Assembly: GCA_016929465.1 (NCBI GenBank)
Contig: JAFGIT010000089.1
Span: 1 to 7,866 of the forward strand
Reading direction: 5' to 3'
Length of the DNA: 7,866 nucleotides
Source of the DNA: JAFGIT01 sp016929465 [NCBI: Candidatus Coatesbacteria bacterium]
GTDB lineage: Bacteria; B130-G9
A program made the translations under genes and the position numbers. Below, one piece after another: positions 1 to 5,050 of the stretch; the stretch's first letter is position 1, and each line of letters begins with the position of its first letter. The notes beneath the pieces were generated by a model. The model saw only the letters and a list, made by a program, of their open reading frames with translations, did no database searches and was not told the origin of the DNA.

Positions 1-310
1 GAGCATGAAAAGTCTCCGGGACCTCCTCGGCGCTCAGAGCCACGACCCCGCTTGGGGCAAGATGCTTGTTCAGCATCAGAGGCATCCTTCCCGTCGGTAT
101 CAAGGTATTGCAATCAAAGTGCACAACCTGCCTGAGAGCGTGTACCCCGGCGTCGGTCCGTCCCTGTCCAAATACACGAAGCCGCGGCATAGAGAGCAGC
201 GCACGCAGGTTGCGCTCTAACAGGTCCTGCACGGTCCGCCCCCCGGGCTGGCTCTGCCACCCCTGGAAGTCAGTGCCGTCGTATTGCAGATCGAGCCGGA
301 TGCGTTTCAT
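1..310 (-). CDS. truA: tRNA pseudouridine synthase A, N-terminal part (cut by left window edge)
   Basis: TruA isomerises uridine to pseudouridine at positions 38-40 of the tRNA anticodon stem-loop. I translated the minus strand from the ATG at 308-310, which gives about 103 residues before the window ends; bacterial TruA proteins are usually about 245-270 residues, so more than half is missing. The family landmarks are clear: the N-terminal YDGTDFQGWQ stretch (residues 10-19), the Q-rich TVQDLLE helix (26-32), and the catalytic GRTDAGVHA motif (50-58), in which Asp53 is the expected nucleophile. The start is fixed: an in-frame TGA lies three codons upstream (317-319) and the protein begins as family members do. 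No Shine-Dalgarno sequence precedes the ATG; the upstream DNA is instead a heptamer tandem repeat. rqcH lies 167 bp upstream on the same strand, so co-transcription is possible but not shown. Confidence 0.95.
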   Translation of the reverse strand, partial: MKRIRLDLQYDGTDFQGWQSQPGGRTVQDLLERNLRALLSMPRLRVFGQGRTDAGVHALRQVVHFDCNTLIPTGRMPLMLNKHLAPSGVVALSAEEVPETFHA

Positions 311-313
311 GTT

Positions 314-348
314 AGTTCAAAGTTCAAAGTTCAAAGTTCAAGGTTCAT
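314..348. repeat. Heptamer tandem repeat (AGTTCAA) beside the truA start codon
   Basis: Four perfect copies of AGTTCAA lie at 314-320, 321-327, 328-334 and 335-341, followed by one degenerate copy (GGTTCAT, 342-348). Read on the truA sense strand the unit is TTGAACT, and the array ends three bases before the truA ATG, where a ribosome binding site would normally be. Such arrays are prone to slippage. Whether it affects truA expression is unknown. It could equally be a neutral microsatellite. Confidence 0.85.
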
Positions 349-350
349 TC

Positions 351-380
351 GTCCACTAAGGACACGAAGGAACACGAAGG
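351..380 (-). repeat. Decamer repeat array, copy 1 (CCTTCGTGTT-type)
   Basis: Read on the minus strand, 380 to 351 consists of three related decamers: CCTTCGTGTT, CCTTCGTGTC and the more diverged CTTAGTGGAC. On the plus strand this appears as the 9-mer ACACGAAGG at 362-370 and again at 372-380. A related copy in the opposite orientation lies at 486-513, inside the end of rqcH, so the two copies form an imperfect inverted pair about 105 bp apart. This looks like a dispersed intergenic repeat, which I cannot confirm from a single locus. Confidence 0.6.
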
Positions 381-447
381 TATCTGAAGAACGGAGGAGG
401 TAGATTGTTAAGCTCAAGAGCCCCATTCACATTTAGCGAAATCTTGA

Positions 448-470
448 TCCTCTTCCCCTCTCCCTTCCCC
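448..470 (-). other. Homopurine, G-rich tract downstream of rqcH
   Basis: The plus strand is all pyrimidine from 448 to 470, so the minus strand (the sense strand of the rqcH transcript) is a 23-nt purine run with four G tracts: GGGG (470-467), GGG (464-462), GGGG (458-455) and GG (450-449), separated by 2-4 nt purine loops. In DNA or in the rqcH 3' UTR this could form a two-tetrad G-quadruplex. No classical hairpin-plus-U-tract terminator was found in the rqcH-truA gap. The structural role is inference. Confidence 0.4.
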
Positions 471-477
471 ATTGTCC

Positions 478-2307
478 TTACTTCTCCTTCGTGCCGCTTT
501 GTGTTCTTCGTAGATCAATTTTTGATAAATTCTTAAGAATTGATTCGTCGGGATCGACGAAGATTGTCTCGAAGCTCGTGTATATCACCTTTCCGGGGAT
601 GGAGCCCTTCGGCTTTTTGACCTGGGAGCGTGGCGTGTAATCCACGGGGACATGCAGGGCGCCGCGGGACTTGCTGTGCAGGGCCGAGATGATTGCAGCC
701 TCTTCGATTGTGCGCTTCGGTATCGGCGAGTTCCGCTCGCTGCGCCAGATGATGACGTGCGAACCGGGTATCCCCTGTGCGTGAACGAATAAGTCATAGG
801 GCCTCGCGGTTCTGAGTGTAAGCTGGTCGTTTTCCGCGTTGTTGCGACCGACGAGAATCTCGAATCCATCCGACGATATAAAGCGTCGATAGGGTTCGGG
901 TCTCTCTTCTGAGGCAGGCCTTTCGACACCCGTCACGATTTCATTGAACTTGCGCTCCGACATCTCGCCGCGGCTCAGGAGCTCCTCGGCGATCTGCCTC
1001 AAGCACTCGCTGTCCTCACATGATTCGACATGCAAAAGGACGTCTTCGAGATAAGATATCTCCGCGCGAACGCTCTTAAAGAGGTTCTCGCTGTGGGCCA
1101 GGCGGCGCTTTGCCTTCTTCGCTTTTTTGAAGAGCACGTCCACATTGGCCCAGGCCGACAGTTTACCATCCAGCTTGATCGATACGCTCTCCCCCTTCCC
1201 CGAAAGTATGTCCTCCACCTCGATGTGATCCATTCCCTTCTTCACGGCACGGACATTGACCTTGAGCAGCTCTCCCAGCATGAAAAGGCGGTTGACCTCA
1301 TTCTCATCAACCGTCTCGGACTCCACGTTCACCAGGCGTCGCTTTGCTTTTGTCAATTTGGCCCTAACCATCTGGGCGAGCCTCTGGGCCATCTTCTCGA
1401 ACGAGGCTGCAGCCTCCTTCGCAGCAAAGAAAGTCTCTGCGGCGGCAGCCATCGTGTCGAATTGTGCCATCCCAAAGCCTTCCTTCGAAAGGAGTGGGAA
1501 GGCGCAGAGTATCGATTTCTGACCGATGCCCCCCGGGAGGCTTTTCGCCTCTGGTTCAGTCATGATACAGGGCTCGAACCGCTCCTCCGATATATCACTC
1601 ATCATCGAGGCGAATACGCCGGCGGCCGCTTGCTCCGAGTGCATCTCAGTTGGCTCTCGCTCAGTCCTGAAAGCTATCTCGCGCGCGGTAGTGGGTGAAA
1701 TCCCGGAGAATTCATTCAGAATTCGCTTGTCCAGCCGAAGGGCCGGCTCCTTGCCCAGGGCGCCTGCGATCTCCGGCTCGGTTGCGGCGAGCGGATTCTG
1801 GCCCTGCGAGACAGGAGGCTCGACGTATTCCTCGCCCGGCAGAACCGGGCGCAGCCGCGACATCGCCTCGGTGACATGCTTACCGGCGTCGATAATCTCC
1901 CTCGTCTCCCTGTCGATCAGGATCAGGTTGCTATTTTTGCCCATCAGTTCGGCGATAAGTGTGAACTCCTGTTCATTGCCTGACAGGTCGATATTTACGA
2001 GCTCGAAGGTCACGACACGCTCGAGTGATTTCATGACGATGCTCGCAATCCTGGCGCCCTGCAGATGGCGCTTCATAATGCCGAGGAATGGGTTCTGCAG
2101 ATCGGCTTTTCGCGGCTTCGTGCTCGTCGGATATAGCCTGAAGAAGGCCGCATCCCAGGAGATCACAATATAGAAAACCCGCAGCCCCGACTTCCTGACC
2201 GTGAGGAAGATGCTCTTTCGATCGCAGGGCTCTATGGCCAAAATCTTCCCGCCGACCAGGTTCTTTCTGAGCCAGCAATAGATGCCTCTCAAGACGATTG
2301 AGTCCAG
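478..2307 (-). CDS. rqcH: Ribosome quality control protein RqcH (NFACT / Rqc2 / FbpA family)
   Basis: RqcH binds 50S subunits still carrying a peptidyl-tRNA and recruits Ala-tRNA to add C-terminal alanine tails that mark stalled products for degradation. Numbered from the CTG at 2307 (609 residues), the order is: NFACT-N (about 1-165), with the LxR motif at 95-97 (LER, where Bacillus RqcH has Asp-Arg) and ELMG at 120-123; a helix-hairpin-helix segment near 190-215; long charged coiled-coil helices (about 295-350 and 390-455); and NFACT-R (about 472-585), with GRNNAEND (487-494), PGSHVII (514-520), TIEEAA (533-538) and the VPVDYT...VKKPKG block (553-568). The open frame continues upstream to a GTG at 2397, but those 30 residues do not resemble the family. 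The CTG has AAGGAG 8 nt upstream, whereas the GTG has no such site. The TAA stop is at 478-480. The C-terminal tail (about 599-607) is encoded by a decamer repeat. RqcH identity is secure; the start is less so. Confidence 0.93.
   Translation of the reverse strand: MDSIVLRGIYCWLRKNLVGGKILAIEPCDRKSIFLTVRKSGLRVFYIVISWDAAFFRLYPTSTKPRKADLQNPFLGIMKRHLQGARIASIVMKSLERVVTFELVNIDLSGNEQEFTLIAELMGKNSNLILIDRETREIIDAGKHVTEAMSRLRPVLPGEEYVEPPVSQGQNPLAATEPEIAGALGKEPALRLDKRILNEFSGISPTTAREIAFRTEREPTEMHSEQAAAGVFASMMSDISEERFEPCIMTEPEAKSLPGGIGQKSILCAFPLLSKEGFGMAQFDTMAAAAETFFAAKEAAASFEKMAQRLAQMVRAKLTKAKRRLVNVESETVDENEVNRLFMLGELLKVNVRAVKKGMDHIEVEDILSGKGESVSIKLDGKLSAWANVDVLFKKAKKAKRRLAHSENLFKSVRAEISYLEDVLLHVESCEDSECLRQIAEELLSRGEMSERKFNEIVTGVERPASEERPEPYRRFISSDGFEILVGRNNAENDQLTLRTARPYDLFVHAQGIPGSHVIIWRSERNSPIPKRTIEEAAIISALHSKSRGALHVPVDYTPRSQVKKPKGSIPGKVIYTSFETIFVDPDESILKNLSKIDLRRTQSGTKEK
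486..513 (+). repeat. Decamer repeat array, copy 2, inside the rqcH 3' end
   Basis: On the plus strand, 486-513 reads CCTTCGTGCC, GCTTTGTGTT, CTTCGTAG: the same approximately 10-bp period and consensus as the minus strand of 351-380. It encodes the last residues of RqcH (about Leu599-Lys607) on the other strand. The opposed orientation makes it an imperfect inverted partner of copy 1. The copies are degenerate, so the match could be partly chance, though the shared period argues against that. Confidence 0.45.
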
Positions 2308-2315
2308 TTCCCTCT

Positions 2316-2321
2316 CTCCTT
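2316..2321 (-). promoter_or_regulatory. Shine-Dalgarno sequence deciding a CTG start for rqcH
   Basis: The minus strand carries AAGGAG (plus-strand CTCCTT at 2316-2321) within a GGAAGGAGAGAGGGAA context. It is separated by 8 nt from the in-frame CTG at 2307-2305, which begins the protein exactly where NFACT proteins usually start (Asp-Ser-Ile-Val-Leu follows). No in-frame ATG, GTG or TTG lies at a suitable distance: the nearest upstream is the GTG at 2397 without an SD, and the nearest downstream is the TTG at codon 6, about 23 nt from the SD. Confidence 0.65.
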
Positions 2322-2390
2322 CCGTGATTGAAACACAGGGGCAATTGCAGACAATATGTTTGATTATCCCCCTACGCCGCGCAAAAACCC

Positions 2391-2419
2391 TTGACACGTT
2401 TAGTAGAATAGTAACAGAA
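2391..2419 (+). promoter_or_regulatory. Possible promoter of the metal-transport operon
   Basis: A perfect TTGACA (-35 consensus) lies at 2391-2396, 62 bp before the binding-protein start codon. The -10 element is weak: the best candidates are TAACAG at 2412-2417 (15-bp spacer) or nearby A-rich hexamers. A weak -10 would suit an activated or repressed gene. I looked for a clear inverted-repeat operator (Zur, MntR or Fur type) in 2397-2458 and saw none that was convincing; only a short direct repeat, TAGTAGAA/TAGTAACA, is present at 2401-2416. It lies in the 151-bp gap between the divergent rqcH and this operon, so it may hold signals for both. Confidence 0.3.
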
Positions 2420-2458
2420 GATTAAGGAAATTGGTTCTGATTATAGGAGACCACCGTC

Positions 2459-3316
2459 ATGATTCTGCGATGGCTGCCGATTATTGTCATTCTAATTCTC
2501 GCCTCATGTCTGAATGCTGCAATTCATGCTGAGACATTGAGCGTCACCGCGTCGATTCTTCCTATCGCGGATTGGGCGCGCAACGTCGGAGGAGACCGCG
2601 TCAGCGTGACGTGCGTTCTCTCCGCAGGCTCAAGTCCGCACACATTTGCCCCTTCGCCATCGGACGTCAAGCATCTGGCCTCAGCGGATGTCTTCCTGAT
2701 GGTCGGCGTGGGCCTCGAGGAGTGGGCTGAGAAATTCGTCTCAGCGGCGGGACGGCCCACACTAAAGGTATGCAGGTTGGGTGAGGCAATTGGTTACAAG
2801 GCCGGAGACAATCCCCATTTATGGCTCGATCCGGTGCTTGCAGAGAGAATGGTGAAGGAGATAGCTCGTATCTTCTCGCAGATGGAGCCAGCATCGGCTC
2901 CCCTCTTCCAGCAAAATGCCGAAACCTATATGCAACGCCTCAGCTCGCTGCACGAGCGTTTTGATGCTCGATTCAAGCAACTCACGGGTCGCAAGGTCGT
3001 TCAGTTCCATCCCGCATTTACCTATTTGCTTCGCAGGTATGGGATCGGCGAATTGGATATAATCGAGCATCATCCTGGCAAATCGCCAAATAGCAGGCAC
3101 TTGCAGAAAATCATCGTTGCACTCCGGAAGGAAAAGAGGCGGGTCGTGCTGATGGAGCCGCAGTTGTCCTCCAAGGCGGCGGCAACGGTCGCCAAGGAGT
3201 CGCAGGCCAAGCTCCTGGTGCTGGATCCGCTTGGAGACCCGACCATCGAGGAGCGAAGCACTTATTTGAAACTAATGGAATTTAACCTGGACAACCTGCT
3301 AATCAATCTGAAGTAG
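2459..3316 (+). CDS. znuA: Zinc/manganese ABC transporter substrate-binding protein (cluster A-I, ZnuA/TroA-like)
   Basis: This extracytoplasmic protein captures a divalent metal, most likely Zn(II), and delivers it to the permease encoded two genes downstream. At 285 residues it is a typical cluster A-I binding protein. Expected ligands are His61 (SPHTF), His120 (NPHLWLDP), His184 (QFHPAF) and Asp256 (LDPLG). A His at the third position is usual in ZnuA/TroA-type proteins, whereas Mn-specific PsaA-type proteins have Glu. The GK-P-RHL motif (207-214) is also conserved. The acidic/His-rich loop that many ZnuA proteins carry between ligands 1 and 2 is absent. The N-terminus (Arg4, then a hydrophobic run 6-16) is a signal peptide; LASC at 14-17 fits a lipobox, giving a lipoprotein anchored through Cys17, though cleavage after AIHA (24) by signal peptidase I is an alternative. 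AGGAGA at 2445-2450 sits 8 nt before the ATG. It is the first gene of the operon; the next starts 6 bp after its stop. Confidence 0.93.
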   Translation: MILRWLPIIVILILASCLNAAIHAETLSVTASILPIADWARNVGGDRVSVTCVLSAGSSPHTFAPSPSDVKHLASADVFLMVGVGLEEWAEKFVSAAGRPTLKVCRLGEAIGYKAGDNPHLWLDPVLAERMVKEIARIFSQMEPASAPLFQQNAETYMQRLSSLHERFDARFKQLTGRKVVQFHPAFTYLLRRYGIGELDIIEHHPGKSPNSRHLQKIIVALRKEKRRVVLMEPQLSSKAAATVAKESQAKLLVLDPLGDPTIEERSTYLKLMEFNLDNLLINLK

Positions 3317-3322
3317 GATCAG

Positions 3323-4162
3323 ATGGACACAAATTCAGAGAATTGCAGCATCGAACTGGCAACGTCGGGCGATGGCTTTGAGAAGCCGATTGAAGTGGCT
3401 GGACTCAGCTTCGCCTATCCCCAAGCACTGACGCCCACGCTGCTGAATATCGACTTCGAGCTATCAAAGGGCGCCTTTCTTGCCCTGATCGGCCCGAACG
3501 GAGGAGGCAAGACCACGTTCATCAAGATCCTCCTTGGCGAGCTGGAACCGACAGAAGGCGTCGTTCGTGTCTTCGGAAGAGTTCCTTCTGAATTGAATGA
3601 GCTGAGGGCAAAGATAGGATATGTCTCCCAGAAGGCACACTTCGACCAGTCATTCCCTGCCTCCGCGCTCGACGTCATTCTCATGGGCAGCTACTTCGAG
3701 ACGGGTCTATTCAAGAGAATCTCCAGAGCAAAGAAAAAGCGGGCCAGGGAATTGATGGAGCGATTCGGGATAGCCGATCTCGAGAACGCCCAAATCGGCA
3801 AGCTCTCCTATGGCCAGCAGCAGAGGGCATTCATCGCGAGGGCGCTGATGCCTTCTCCGAAGCTCCTGATACTCGACGAGCCGACCGTCGGAATAGACAC
3901 CGACGGACAGGCGCTATTCTACGAGAAGATAGCACGGCTCAATCATGAGTTAGGGATAACGATCATGATCGTCTCTCACGACATAGCGCAGATCGCGGAG
4001 CATGTCGAGGAGATAGCCTGCCTCTATAAAACGATGCACTGGCATTCGAAATCGGAGCTCGTGAACGAGGAGGTGCTCAAGAAGATCCGTTCATGCGAAC
4101 TCGATGCATACTTGAAGGAGCATCTGAGGCATATTGAAGAGTTCCACAGGAGCGGCAAATGA
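3323..4162 (+). CDS. znuC: Zinc/manganese ABC transporter ATP-binding protein (ZnuC-like)
   Basis: This is the cytoplasmic ATPase that powers the metal importer; two copies should bind the permease. In order along the 279 residues: an A-loop aromatic near FAYP (30-33), Walker A GPNGGGKTT (57-65), Q-loop Gln103 (VSQK), ABC signature LSYGQQQR (161-168), Walker B LLILDEP (181-187) with catalytic Glu186, and switch His219 (SHD). The signature has Tyr163 where LSGGQ has the first Gly. The C-terminal tail (about 235-279), with MHWH and an EEVL helix, resembles the ZnuC/MntB-type tail, where the hyHG...evL pattern is common. The first 20 residues before the nucleotide-binding fold are unconserved. 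The start has only a weak AGGA four bases before the ATG. With a 6-bp gap after the znuA stop, translational coupling is likely. Metal specificity cannot be read from an ATPase and comes from the binding protein. Confidence 0.93.
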   Translation: MDTNSENCSIELATSGDGFEKPIEVAGLSFAYPQALTPTLLNIDFELSKGAFLALIGPNGGGKTTFIKILLGELEPTEGVVRVFGRVPSELNELRAKIGYVSQKAHFDQSFPASALDVILMGSYFETGLFKRISRAKKKRARELMERFGIADLENAQIGKLSYGQQQRAFIARALMPSPKLLILDEPTVGIDTDGQALFYEKIARLNHELGITIMIVSHDIAQIAEHVEEIACLYKTMHWHSKSELVNEEVLKKIRSCELDAYLKEHLRHIEEFHRSGK

Positions 4163-4194
4163 TGCTCTCACCAATGCAGGTCTCGGGCAAATAG

Positions 4195-5040
4195 ATGACC
4201 TCTCAGATATCCTTCCTGGAATCGCTTCAGACTTTCGAATTCATGCGGAATGCGTTCCTTGCGGGAATCATCGTCGGCGTCACCTGCTCGATACTCTCCG
4301 TTTACGTGGTCGTCAAGAGGCTCGCGTTCATCGGCCAGGGCATCTCGCACTCTGCATTCGGCGGCGTCGCGCTTGCTCTGTTTCTATTCCAGGACAGCGT
4401 CGGGGCTGACCTTAAGGTCAACATAGTAACGCTGATATTCTGCCTTCTGGTTGCAGCCCTGATCGGCTGGGCGAGCCGCGGAAGGCGCATCTCGGAGGAC
4501 TCGGCCATCGGCATATTCTTCGCGGTTTCGATGGCCGCCGGGGTGATATTCATCGCGATGAGACATCGCTATACGGGTGAGGTCTTCAGCTATCTCTTCG
4601 GCGATATTCTCGGCGTTAGCTCTGTCGATATTGCATCGATCACTATTCTCGCGGTCCTCGTCCTCGGGGTGATAATCGCCTTCTTCAAGGAGATCTTCTT
4701 CTTCTGCTTCGACGAGAGACTCGCCACGATCAGCGGGCTGCCGACCAGGTTCCTGCACTATCTCCTTCTTATACTCCTCGCCTTCACGATAGTCATCTCG
4801 ATCAAGGTCGTCGGGATCATTCTGGTCTCGGCATTCCTGGTAATTCCTGGCGCTACTGCGAAGCTTCTCTCGGCGAGCTTCAAGAAGATGTTGGTCATTG
4901 CAACCGCCTTGGGCACCACATCGTCACTTATCGGCCTCTATGCCTCCTATCATCTGGATATACCATCCGGCGCGACCATCGTGCTGGTCCAATTCGCGAT
5001 GCTGGCCCTCGCGATGCTCTACAAACGACTGAGGGCCTGA
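4195..5040 (+). CDS. znuB: Zinc/manganese ABC transporter permease (ABC-3 family, ZnuB-like)
   Basis: This is the inner-membrane subunit of the metal importer and probably works as a homodimer. The 281 residues show about eight hydrophobic segments (roughly 20-38, 53-68, 74-94, 104-122, 143-165, 190-214, 231-252 and 258-277), as expected of the ABC-3 family. Conserved stretches include the cytoplasmic KRLAFIGQGISHSAFGG loop (41-57), FGDILGV (135-141) and VGIILVSAFLVIPGA (206-220). The start is the first ATG after an in-frame TAG at 4192-4194. No good Shine-Dalgarno sequence precedes it, and 32 bp separate it from the znuC stop, so the start is a little uncertain; family alignment nevertheless supports an N-terminus near here. 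It closes the operon and meets the oppositely oriented peptidase gene after 10 bp, with no recognisable terminator hairpin between them. Confidence 0.93.
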   Translation: MTSQISFLESLQTFEFMRNAFLAGIIVGVTCSILSVYVVVKRLAFIGQGISHSAFGGVALALFLFQDSVGADLKVNIVTLIFCLLVAALIGWASRGRRISEDSAIGIFFAVSMAAGVIFIAMRHRYTGEVFSYLFGDILGVSSVDIASITILAVLVLGVIIAFFKEIFFFCFDERLATISGLPTRFLHYLLLILLAFTIVISIKVVGIILVSAFLVIPGATAKLLSASFKKMLVIATALGTTSSLIGLYASYHLDIPSGATIVLVQFAMLALAMLYKRLRA

Positions 5041-5050
5041 ATTCCGACCG

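Noticed and set aside
1030-2173. Two long open frames on the plus strand (222 and 215 codons) opposite rqcH
   Set aside because: They lie antisense to a gene with clear NFACT domains throughout, have no family resemblance, and carry Ser/Arg/Leu-rich translations typical of reverse-strand shadows in moderately GC-rich DNA.
2308-2397. N-terminal extension of rqcH to the GTG at 2397
   Set aside because: No Shine-Dalgarno sequence, no family similarity in the 30 extra residues, and overlap with a consensus -35 of the divergent operon. It is kept only as an alternative start.
2397-2458. Search for a Zur, MntR or Fur operator before the metal operon
   Set aside because: Only short, imperfect symmetry and a TAGTA direct repeat are present; nothing matches a known operator well enough to annotate.
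4134-4409. A 91-codon open frame bridging the znuC-znuB gap
   Set aside because: It overlaps the end of znuC and the start of znuB in another frame, has an Arg-rich composition and no recognisable motif; the ABC-3 permease frame explains this DNA.
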